This document shows, one piece after another, positions 1-8,060 of a DNA stretch of 64,000 nt. The translations under genes and the position numbers were made by a program. This stretch comes from Rhizobiaceae bacterium (GTDB lineage: Bacteria; Pseudomonadota; Alphaproteobacteria; Rhizobiales; Rhizobiaceae), in the NCBI GenBank assembly GCA_014238155.1, contig JABABQ010000063.1:1-64000 (forward strand), written 5' to 3'. Numbering within the stretch: the first letter of the stretch is position 1; each line of letters opens with the position of its first letter. The notes below the pieces were generated by a model that worked only from the letters and a program-made list of their open reading frames with translations, ran no database searches and had not been told where the DNA came from.

Positions 1-133
1 GCGGTTGTCGGCAGGAGCTGGCTTCGTCGTGGTGGTCTGTGGAGAAATCATGACCATGCCAGGCCTGCCAAGGGTCCCATCCTCAGAGAGCATCATGCTC
101 AACGATGATGGCCTCATCGAAGGACTGTTCTAG
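1..133 (+). CDS. fhs: formate--tetrahydrofolate ligase, 3' end only (gene enters from the left edge)
   Basis: Frame 2 translation [43 protein letters not shown] matches the conserved Fhs C-terminus; stop TAG at 131-133. Missed by the M-start ORF track. Confidence 0.85.
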   Translation, partial: RLSAGAGFVVVVCGEIMTMPGLPRVPSSESIMLNDDGLIEGLF

Positions 134-167
134 GAATAAGGCATTTGGGCAAAGGGAGCCGGTGATC

Positions 168-554
168 ATGGTCAAAGCTGATAATAAGGTGGAACTCTAT
201 CAACTTGATGACCCTCAGGGGGGGATTGTTCGGAAATTGGCCGATGGCCTATCTACACAAATCTTTGCCGGTGACCTGTCGATGTTGTCGATTGTATCCA
301 TCGAGCCCGAGGCTATGGGAGAGATGCACAAACATCCTGAAGAACAATGGGGCGTGGTGTTGGAAGGCTCCGCGACCCGCTATCAGGGTGACATTCAATT
401 TGAAATTAAAAAGGGCAATTTTTATCGCACACCGCCGAACGTCCCCCACACCATGAAGGGTGGACCAGACGGGGCGCGCGTGTTGGATATATTTGCCCCC
501 ATTCGTCAGGATTATTTAGTGCCCGGCGAAGGGTTTGGCTCACATGGAGATTGA
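168..554 (+). CDS. small cupin-domain protein
   Basis: ORF 105..554; more likely start ATG at 168 ([13 protein letters not shown]...). Cupin-like motif [23 protein letters not shown]...NVPHTMKGG. Lies between fhs and folD. Confidence 0.7.
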   Translation: MVKADNKVELYQLDDPQGGIVRKLADGLSTQIFAGDLSMLSIVSIEPEAMGEMHKHPEEQWGVVLEGSATRYQGDIQFEIKKGNFYRTPPNVPHTMKGGPDGARVLDIFAPIRQDYLVPGEGFGSHGD

Positions 555-555
555 A

Positions 556-1485
556 ATGAGCGCAGCAATTATTGATGGCAAGGCATTTGCCGCCACTGTT
601 CGTGAGAAGGTGGCAGTTCATGTGGCCAGGCTGAAGCAGGATCACGGGATAATTCCCGGTCTTGCTGTTGTATTGGTCGGGGAAGATCCAGCCAGCCAGG
701 TCTATGTCCGTAACAAGGGCAAGCAGACTCTCGAAGTCGGGATGAATTCCTATGAACACAAATTGGATGTCTCAACTTCTCAAGAAGCATTGTTGGCGCT
801 GATCGACCAACTCAATAATGACCCCGCCGTGCACGGAATATTGTGCCAGTTGCCCCTGCCGGATCACATCAACGAAGATCTGGTGATCAACTCCATCGCT
901 CCGCACAAGGATGTTGATGGATTTCACATTTCCAATGTTGGTTTGCTTGGAACCGGTCAAAAGTCGATGGTGCCTTGCACGCCACTTGGCTGTTTGATGA
1001 TGTTGCGCGATCACTATGAAAAGAAGGGTGAAAGCCTGAGCGGCAAGAATGCGGTGGTGATTGGCCGTTCCAATATTGTTGGCAAACCGATGGCCAATCT
1101 GTTGCTGAAAGACAGTTGCACCGTGACCATAGCCCACAGCCGTACCAAAGAGATCGAAGCCCTGTGCCGAGGAGCCGATATTGTTGTTGCAGCCGTTGGC
1201 CGGGCTGAAATGGTAACCGGAGACTGGATCGCTGATGGCGCTACCGTTATCGATGTAGGTATCAATCGCATTGAAGCACTGGAAAAGGGCTTGAAGGAAG
1301 ACGGCAGCGTCAAGATGAAGCTGGTTGGTGACGTGGATTTTGCCAGTGCCAGTCAAAAGGCCGGTGCGATTACACCGGTGCCTGGTGGTGTGGGTCCGAT
1401 GACGATTGCCTGTTTGCTGGCCAATACCGTCACCGCTTGCTGCCGCGACAACGGACTGGAAGAACCCGAAGGCTTGACCGCCTGA
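556..1485 (+). CDS. folD: bifunctional methylene-THF dehydrogenase / methenyl-THF cyclohydrolase FolD
   Basis: ORF 535..1485, likely start ATG 556 ([12 protein letters not shown]). Motifs [52 protein letters not shown]. Confidence 0.97.
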   Translation: MSAAIIDGKAFAATVREKVAVHVARLKQDHGIIPGLAVVLVGEDPASQVYVRNKGKQTLEVGMNSYEHKLDVSTSQEALLALIDQLNNDPAVHGILCQLPLPDHINEDLVINSIAPHKDVDGFHISNVGLLGTGQKSMVPCTPLGCLMMLRDHYEKKGESLSGKNAVVIGRSNIVGKPMANLLLKDSCTVTIAHSRTKEIEALCRGADIVVAAVGRAEMVTGDWIADGATVIDVGINRIEALEKGLKEDGSVKMKLVGDVDFASASQKAGAITPVPGGVGPMTIACLLANTVTACCRDNGLEEPEGLTA

Positions 1486-1518
1486 TCACTTTGAATTGGG
1501 TGAAGTTGGACAATCGCT

Positions 1519-2085
1519 TCAGGCGATGCGTCTATTCTTACGCTGGTCTGCAGCTTCATCCCAGTCGGGCTGGAATCCCAATATTGCAACTTCTCCCGAT
1601 AAGTTCGGATTGAAAACCCGGTTGTGCCAGATCGTTGCCTGAAACGATGATTCTGACTTCTCCAGTTGTCGAACCCGGCATGGCAGGGAATAATGTTGGC
1701 CGTATTGTTCAAACTCCAGAACGCATTTACCCTCAATCAGAAGGCGCTCGACAAGTGCAGAATCGGGGGAAAACAGAGCCGTCATTTCATCGCTGAATTC
1801 AATTGCCCGATGATAATGGGTTGATTGCAGATAGATCAGAGCCTTCTTGTATACGTCTTCTGGGGCATTGTGTTTCTGAACTTGAAATTTCAGAAAATCG
1901 GTGCTCTCCAGAGGGTTTTCTCGTATCAAAAGGATGACAACACGGTCCGCCAGGACATTTCCTTCACCATCCAGAACTTTTGGACACATGCCAGGACTTG
2001 GCCTTCCTTCCGCTTCCCGCATTGCCATCTGTCGGATGCGGCACTGCCAGGTCAGGAAATGGCTGCTTAGTTCGTTTGGAAGCAT
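1519..2085 (-). CDS. conserved hypothetical protein (188 aa)
   Basis: Complete ORF, convergent with folD; no confident family assignment by eye. Confidence 0.6.
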   Translation of the reverse strand: MLPNELSSHFLTWQCRIRQMAMREAEGRPSPGMCPKVLDGEGNVLADRVVILLIRENPLESTDFLKFQVQKHNAPEDVYKKALIYLQSTHYHRAIEFSDEMTALFSPDSALVERLLIEGKCVLEFEQYGQHYSLPCRVRQLEKSESSFQATIWHNRVFNPNLSGEVAILGFQPDWDEAADQRKNRRIA

Positions 2086-2344
2086 TAAATAATCTTTCTT
2101 CTTTTTAAGGGGTTATCTGTCAATTTTCAAAAATAAAAGTGGCACAGTCGGTCAATCGATGGAAACGTAAAATTGGTATACAATTGGCGTTAAATGATTG
2201 CAATTGGTTGAAAACTTCTGCAATCTCCGGTAACTGGAGAGATTCCTTCAGGAGATAGGCGCGGTGAATCTATGTCGAAATATGACACTTTTCGTGCCCT
2301 AACTAGAATTCGATTTCGGGCGACCCCCGACGTCGCAACCAAAT

Positions 2345-2388
2345 GCGGTTTTAAAAAAGACTCACTGAAGTGTGCATTAGAAAACCGC
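2345..2388 (+). promoter_or_regulatory. inverted repeat in the amt 5' leader (gcggtttt...aaaaccgc, with inner cact-ga-agtg)
   Basis: 8-bp perfect arms 2345-2352 / 2381-2388 just upstream of the ribosome-binding site of the 2411 gene. Confidence 0.3.
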
Positions 2389-2410
2389 CCCAACCCAGGG
2401 AGGGGAGATT

Positions 2411-3778
2411 ATGGGAAACAATCTTGATGCTTTGACCACCATTTTTACCGAGTTTTATTATTGGGTGACCGTGGTGTTCATGTTCTTAATTCACGCCGGC
2501 TTTCTCATGTATGAGGTTGGCGCCAGTCGCCGCCGAAATCACATGCACACCTTGATGAAGAATGCCATGTTGATTCCACTAGTAACCGTAACGTGGTTTC
2601 TGTTCGGATGGTGGATCTATTTTGCATTCATTAATGGTCCAGGCATTAACGGCGGCCTGGCAGATGCCAGCTTTGCTGCACCTTTTGCAGACATTATGGG
2701 GGTCAATCTTCAGGACCACATTTCCGGTGTATTCTGGGCTGCGTTTCTACTCTTTTCGTGGACCGCTGCATCGATTGTGTCCGGCTCGGTCATTGAGCGA
2801 ATACGTTCCGGCGCATTCTGGATCCATGCGGTTTTGATCGGATCGGTATTCTGGGTTATCGACGCCGCGTGGGGCTGGAGTGCCAGCGGCTGGATGGTTC
2901 AACTGCTGGGCTACCATGACGCTTATGCATCGGGTGTTATCCATGCGATCGCCGGTGGTTACGCTTTAGGTATTCTGGTAGTGCTTGGTCCGCGGCTGGG
3001 TAAGTTTGCCGCTGACGGGACACCTCGTGACATTCCACCGCACAACCCATGGATGGTCGTGCTTGGATTGTTCATGATCTATACCGGATTCTGGGGCTTC
3101 TATGCTGCCTGTAACGTTCCAATCATTAATGCTGCCGGTATTGAAGGTTTGATGGGTGTTGCGCCGGAAATTACCGGTGATACTTTCACCGCAACCACCA
3201 TTTACCTCACTCCAACGACGTTGAGCGGAATTACGTTTAACTTCCTGATGTCGCTTTCCGGTGGTTTGATGGTGGCTTTCTTGATTTCCAAGGGCGACCC
3301 ATTCTGGACATTCTCCGGAGGTCTCGCCGGCATTATCACGGCCTCGGCCGGTAACGACCTGTACCATCCCATTCAGGCGATGTTTATTGGCGGGATTGGG
3401 GTTGTTATAGCCTACAAAATGCATTTCTGGGTCGAGCGCAGGTTCAAAATTGACGATGCGGTTGGCGCGGTTGCCGTCCATGGATATGCGGGCTTTGTCG
3501 GCGTCGTGATCTGTGGATTTATGCTGTGGGGTGCCCCGTCATCTCCGTTGCCAGGATACGCTACGATCAACCCGATTGGTCAGTTTGTTGGCGCTGTAAT
3601 CATGTTTGGAGTTCTTGGTTTCCTGCCCGCATGGGTTATATCCAAGCTGCTCGATGGTGCCGGAATGCTTCGAGTGCCGCTGCGTGCTGAATTGCAGGGT
3701 TTGGACTATCACGATGAGGCTGCCTACAATGCCGCCATTGCTGATGTTCAGGCCGCCGAAAAAGCAGCCCTTAATTAA
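2411..3778 (+). CDS. Amt/MEP/Rh-family transporter (divergent ammonium-transporter family)
   Basis: 455-aa polytopic protein; ERIRSGAF, D...H spacing in DAYASGVIH, and AVAVHGYAGFVG resemble the twin-His Amt pore, but the classical GWFGFNAGS is GFWGFYAAC. Confidence 0.85.
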   Translation: MGNNLDALTTIFTEFYYWVTVVFMFLIHAGFLMYEVGASRRRNHMHTLMKNAMLIPLVTVTWFLFGWWIYFAFINGPGINGGLADASFAAPFADIMGVNLQDHISGVFWAAFLLFSWTAASIVSGSVIERIRSGAFWIHAVLIGSVFWVIDAAWGWSASGWMVQLLGYHDAYASGVIHAIAGGYALGILVVLGPRLGKFAADGTPRDIPPHNPWMVVLGLFMIYTGFWGFYAACNVPIINAAGIEGLMGVAPEITGDTFTATTIYLTPTTLSGITFNFLMSLSGGLMVAFLISKGDPFWTFSGGLAGIITASAGNDLYHPIQAMFIGGIGVVIAYKMHFWVERRFKIDDAVGAVAVHGYAGFVGVVICGFMLWGAPSSPLPGYATINPIGQFVGAVIMFGVLGFLPAWVISKLLDGAGMLRVPLRAELQGLDYHDEAAYNAAIADVQAAEKAALN

Positions 3779-3798
3779 AATCTTGAAAGGATAATGAT

Positions 3799-4014
3799 AT
3801 GTCTACAATGGGATTGGACAGCTGGGCTGTTGACCTGAAGGACGTTGGCACGGTGTACCCGTTTGCGGGCAGCGAAGTGCTGATGGTGATCTTGTGCTTG
3901 ATCTTTTGGCTGGGTTTCCACGTCTATCAGATAAAGGCTGAAAACGACCAGTGGGATGACTCATCGCACGATGCTGATAATGCGTCAGCTGGAAAGAGTA
4001 TCGACCGATACTGA
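3799..4014 (+). CDS. small single-TM membrane protein downstream of the Amt gene (71 aa)
   Basis: Starts 20 nt after the Amt stop with an RBS (gaaaggataatgat-ATG); hydrophobic core SEVLMVILCLIFWLGFHVYQI; followed directly by a terminator. Confidence 0.65.
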   Translation: MSTMGLDSWAVDLKDVGTVYPFAGSEVLMVILCLIFWLGFHVYQIKAENDQWDDSSHDADNASAGKSIDRY

Positions 4015-4046
4015 CTTCCTCCCACTGACGTGGCAAACTTGAAATT

Positions 4047-4076
4047 GGGCGGTGGAAAATTCCATCGCCCTTTTTT
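4047..4076 (+). terminator. Rho-independent terminator of the amt / small ORF unit
   Basis: gggcggtgga-aaat-tccatcgccc (one G-U pair) followed by tttttt. Confidence 0.85.
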
Positions 4077-4077
4077 G

Positions 4078-5052
4078 TCAAGCGACCCGGCGTTGTTGAG
4101 ACGGGGTGTGACCATAGGTTTCTTTAAAGTGTCGTGAAAGATGGGACGCCGACTGGAAACCGCAACCCAGTGCGATTTCTCCTACGCTCAATCCGGTCTG
4201 TTTCAGCATGGCGCTGGCACGGGCCAGCCGCATATCGCGATAGTGATGCACGGGCGAAGTTCTCAAATAGCGTTTGAACAACCGGTTCAATTGCCGACGG
4301 GTAACACCAACTTCCTGGGCAATATCACCTATGAGAATGGGGTGTTCAAGATTGTTTTCCATGATCATCAGCGCTTCGCCCAACGGTTTGTTGCGGGCCG
4401 CAAACCTCAGCGCACTGGTTATATGTTGTACCTGATCGTCGCCACGAATGACGTCGTGAAAGTAGTTGTCAGCAATTTTTCCCACCACCTGTGGGTTGGT
4501 GGTTTGCAACACAAAATTCAACATCAAATCCAGACTCGAAGTTCCACCGGCGCAGGAAAACCGGTTGCCGTCGATTTCCAGGATCGAAATTCTAACGTCA
4601 AGCGCTGGAAACCGCTCGCGATAGGCCGACTGACATTTCCAGTGGATGGTGGAACGGCAATTGTCAAACAGGCCGGCTTTGGCGGCGACATAAGCGCCGT
4701 CGGAAAACGAGCCAATAACCTTGCCTCGGCTTGCCTGTTGCCGCAACCATATGTCGGTCTTTCGGCATTGAAAAAGATGTGACCAATCTCCACCACAAAT
4801 GGCAATCACGTCGCAATCCGGCAAGTCAGTCAGTGCCGTTGCCGCCAGAGACAAACCACTGGATGATACCACGTTGGTTGAGCTGCTTCCGCCAAGGCAC
4901 CATTGGAAGGCTTTTTTGTCGACTTCTACGTTGGCAGCGCGCAACACATCAATAGCGCAGGACAAGGCGACCAGTGAGAAACCCGGGACCAGGTAAAAGC
5001 AAAAAGACGAAGATCCCGTCTGGAGACGCAATGTGGTGTCATTCCTGTACAA
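4078..5052 (-). CDS. GlxA/GbdR-type AraC-family transcriptional regulator (DJ-1/PfpI-like N-terminus + HTH)
   Basis: FCFYLVPGFSLVALSCAIDVLRAAN N-terminus, C-terminal HTH ...GDIAQEVGVTRRQLNRLFKRYLRTSPVHHYRDMRL...SASHLSRHFKETYGHTPSQQRR. Confidence 0.9.
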   Translation of the reverse strand: MYRNDTTLRLQTGSSSFCFYLVPGFSLVALSCAIDVLRAANVEVDKKAFQWCLGGSSSTNVVSSSGLSLAATALTDLPDCDVIAICGGDWSHLFQCRKTDIWLRQQASRGKVIGSFSDGAYVAAKAGLFDNCRSTIHWKCQSAYRERFPALDVRISILEIDGNRFSCAGGTSSLDLMLNFVLQTTNPQVVGKIADNYFHDVIRGDDQVQHITSALRFAARNKPLGEALMIMENNLEHPILIGDIAQEVGVTRRQLNRLFKRYLRTSPVHHYRDMRLARASAMLKQTGLSVGEIALGCGFQSASHLSRHFKETYGHTPSQQRRVA

Positions 5053-5140
5053 TATGTCTGATTAGTACCTTTTTAGGTCTCATCTGTTGTTTTGGCAACC
5101 GTCGATGTGGACGATGCTGGCTGCAATTGGAGAACAAATT

Positions 5141-6484
5141 ATGGCATTTCCTAATCATTCAAAATATGTCGTCATTGGCGCCGGGATACACGGAATGTCG
5201 ACGGCGTGGCGTCTTGCTGAAAAATTAAAAGAGCAAGGCAAGGGGGGTGGTGAAGACATTGTCATTCTTGAAAAGACCGGCATCGCTGCCGGTGCCAGCG
5301 GCATCGCTTGTGGTGTGGTGCGCAACAACTATTTCCAACCTGCCATGCGCAAACTTATGGCTCATTCCGTTGACGTGTGGGAATCAGATCCTCAGGGCCT
5401 GTCATATCTTCCGGTCGGCTATATGCAGATTTCTTCGGAATCGATGCGTGATGATGTGCGTTCGATTTATGAGCAGCAGCAGGAAATTGGCTATGAAAGC
5501 GTTTTCATCGAGGGCGAACAGCAATCGACCCATTATATGCGGGGCATATTTGATGACTGGCAGGCCAAGGGCATCACTTCTGTGTTGCATGAAAAACGTG
5601 GCGGCTACTCAAACCAGACAAAAACCATGTATGCTCTGGCGGACAAGGTAGAGGCTCTCGGCGTTCGAATAATTACCGGCGTGGAAGTCAAAGGGCTGAA
5701 AACCGAAAGCGCGTCTTCCGCCATCTCGGCTATCGAAACCAGCAAGGGTGATCTCAGCTGCGAACACGTCGTCATCGGTGCTGGTCCCTGGGTGCGCGAT
5801 TTTTGGAACATGCTCGATCTGCCCAAACAGATAGTTGTCAAAGACCTGGATGGACAGGTTCATAAAGATGTTGACATGTGGCGTTACTGGCAACTTGAAG
5901 AAGGTGTGTTGGTGGTTGATCCTGATATGGGCAAAACCAATGACGATGAAATTCCACCAGTGATTCACGTCGACACCGATGCGCCGCTTTATTCAACCGT
6001 TGACGGATCCATGATTACCGACGAAATGTGGGGCATCTACTATAAGCCTGACTGGCATTTTGGCGGCATTCAGGGCGGCGCATCGCCCTATAAGGTGAAT
6101 ACTCCGGTCGACGAGGTCGCCATAGATCCCTACGGTCCTTCGAGCCCTGAATTTGTATCATCGCATGAATTTGCCCATATGTGGGTTTCAGCTCTCGCCC
6201 ATTGCCAGAAACGCTATGAGGGCACCATGCCCAAATATCATCGTGAGGCATCTGGCGGAATTGGCTGTTTCACTCCAGACTCGTTTCCGGTGTTTGACCA
6301 CTTCAGCGAAAATGCGACCGTCATCGCCGACTCCAATCACGGTTGGAAAATGATCGGGGTAGGGCACCTCATTGCTGATGAGGTGTTGGGCGCCAAGCAG
6401 GAACTGCTGGAGCCGTTCCGGTTTTCGCGTTTCGCCGAAGGCAAGCTGCATCCCGTATCCAGCAGCCCGTATCCCTGGAGCTGA
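5141..6484 (+). CDS. FAD-dependent oxidoreductase (DAO superfamily), dimethylglycine/sarcosine-dehydrogenase-like
   Basis: ORF 5087..6484; likely start ATG 5141 (MAFPNHSKYVVIGAGIHGMSTAWRLAE). GxGxxG dinucleotide-binding motif and C-terminal DAO motifs. Confidence 0.85.
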   Translation: MAFPNHSKYVVIGAGIHGMSTAWRLAEKLKEQGKGGGEDIVILEKTGIAAGASGIACGVVRNNYFQPAMRKLMAHSVDVWESDPQGLSYLPVGYMQISSESMRDDVRSIYEQQQEIGYESVFIEGEQQSTHYMRGIFDDWQAKGITSVLHEKRGGYSNQTKTMYALADKVEALGVRIITGVEVKGLKTESASSAISAIETSKGDLSCEHVVIGAGPWVRDFWNMLDLPKQIVVKDLDGQVHKDVDMWRYWQLEEGVLVVDPDMGKTNDDEIPPVIHVDTDAPLYSTVDGSMITDEMWGIYYKPDWHFGGIQGGASPYKVNTPVDEVAIDPYGPSSPEFVSSHEFAHMWVSALAHCQKRYEGTMPKYHREASGGIGCFTPDSFPVFDHFSENATVIADSNHGWKMIGVGHLIADEVLGAKQELLEPFRFSRFAEGKLHPVSSSPYPWS

Positions 6485-6506
6485 TGACTGAAAAGGGTTA
6501 TTCGTT

Positions 6507-7757
6507 TTGCACTACTCCGCACTATCCGTGTTTCTGCAGGGCCTGAAGGGCCACAAGGGGTGGACGCGCATGTGGCGCGACCCTCAACCGAAGGCCGAAT
6601 ATGATGTTGTCATCATAGGTGGTGGTGGTCACGGACTTGCCACAGCATACTATCTGGCCAAAGAGCACGGCATCACCAATGTTGCGGTGATCGAAAAGGG
6701 CTGGATCGGGGGTGGTAATGTCGGCCGCAACACAACCATATTCCGCTCTAATTACATGTTTCCTGCCAATACTCATTTCTATGAGAAAGGGATGAAACTG
6801 TGGGAAGGTTTGGAGCGCGACTTCAACTTTAACGCGATGATATCGCAGCGCGGCGTCATCAACCTTTTCCATTCCGATCCGCAACGCGACGCCTTTGCAC
6901 GGCGTGGCAATGCCATGCGGCTGGCTGGTGTTGACGCTGAATTTGTCTCGCCTGCCCAGTTGAAGGAAATGGTGCCAATTCTCGATTTCGATAATGCCCG
7001 CTTCCCAATTCAGGGTGGTTTGATGCAGCGCCGTGGTGGTACAATTCGCCATGACGCCGTGGCATGGGGGTATGCGCGCGGGGCCGATAGTCGCGGTGTC
7101 GACATTCTGCAAAACTGCGAAGTCAAAGATATCTTGATTGAAGGGGGGGCAGCCGTTGGTGTTGAAACGTCCAAGGGGACGATTCGCGCCAAGAAAGTTG
7201 CTATGGCCGTGGCGGGACATACAACGCAAGTCGCCAAAATGGCGGGGATTAACCTGCCTGTTGAAAGCCATGTGCTGCAGGCTTTTGTCAGTGAAGGCAT
7301 TAAACCGTTGATTGATACCGTTGTGACGTTCGGGGCCGGTCATTTCTACATCAGTCAGTCCGACAAGGGTGGACTGGTTTTTGGTGGCGATCTGGATGGC
7401 TACAACTCCTACGCCCAACGCGGTAATCTGCCGATGATGGAACACGTCATGGCAGGTGGCATGGCAATCATGCCAGCCATCGGCCGGGTTCGACTGCTGC
7501 GTCACTGGGGCGGCATCATGGATATGAGCTTTGATGGCTCACCCTTCATCTGCAAAACCGGCGTTGAGAAACTCTATCTCAATGGTGGCTGGTGCTATGG
7601 CGGGTTCAAGGCAACCCCGGCCTCCGGTTGGTGCTATGCTCACACGATTGCAAAAGACGAACCGCACGAATTGAATGAGAAATTCACCATCGATCGATTC
7701 CGACAGGGCCGGATGATTGATGAAAAGGGCGTTGGCCCGAATCCGTGGATTCAATAG
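6507..7757 (+). CDS. soxB: sarcosine oxidase beta subunit family (SoxB / MgdA-like)
   Basis: MHYSALSVFLQGLKGHKGWTRMWRDPQPKAEYDVVIIGGGGHGLATAYYLAKEHGITNVAVIEKGWIGGGNVGRNTTIFRSNY is highly characteristic. TTG start. Confidence 0.93.
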   Translation: MHYSALSVFLQGLKGHKGWTRMWRDPQPKAEYDVVIIGGGGHGLATAYYLAKEHGITNVAVIEKGWIGGGNVGRNTTIFRSNYMFPANTHFYEKGMKLWEGLERDFNFNAMISQRGVINLFHSDPQRDAFARRGNAMRLAGVDAEFVSPAQLKEMVPILDFDNARFPIQGGLMQRRGGTIRHDAVAWGYARGADSRGVDILQNCEVKDILIEGGAAVGVETSKGTIRAKKVAMAVAGHTTQVAKMAGINLPVESHVLQAFVSEGIKPLIDTVVTFGAGHFYISQSDKGGLVFGGDLDGYNSYAQRGNLPMMEHVMAGGMAIMPAIGRVRLLRHWGGIMDMSFDGSPFICKTGVEKLYLNGGWCYGGFKATPASGWCYAHTIAKDEPHELNEKFTIDRFRQGRMIDEKGVGPNPWIQ

Positions 7758-7766
7758 GAGTCGGTC

Positions 7767-8060
7767 ATGCACAGAATTGATTGCCCATGGTGTGGCACAC
7801 GCGATGAAGCAGAATTTCAATATCAGGGAGATGCGACTGCGACACGCCCAGCGCCCGATGCCGCTGAAGCAGATTTCTTTGATTACGTTTACTCCCGAGA
7901 TAACCCCAAAGGTTGGCACATTGAGTGGTGGCACCATGTGGGCGGGTGTCGTCAGTGGGTGAAAGTGGTGCGCAACACGATGACTCATGAAATTCATGCA
8001 ACCGGCGGGCCGCAATCAAAACTATCAGTGCCCAAACCCAGTGGGAGTAGGTTGCGATGA
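7767..8060 (+). CDS. soxD: sarcosine oxidase delta subunit family (SoxD / MgdB-like)
   Basis: MHRIDCPWCGTRDEAEFQYQG...WHHVGGCRQWVKVVRNT; between the beta and alpha subunits. Confidence 0.92.
   Translation: MHRIDCPWCGTRDEAEFQYQGDATATRPAPDAAEADFFDYVYSRDNPKGWHIEWWHHVGGCRQWVKVVRNTMTHEIHATGGPQSKLSVPKPSGSRLR

Noticed and set aside
772-1356. 194-aa minus-strand ORF opposite folD
   Set aside because: Antisense to a clearly conserved folD; no independent support.
6522-7505. 327-aa minus-strand ORF opposite soxB
   Set aside because: Long but antisense to a textbook soxB; the translation is rich in His/Cys/Arg with no domain, typical of reverse-frame reading.
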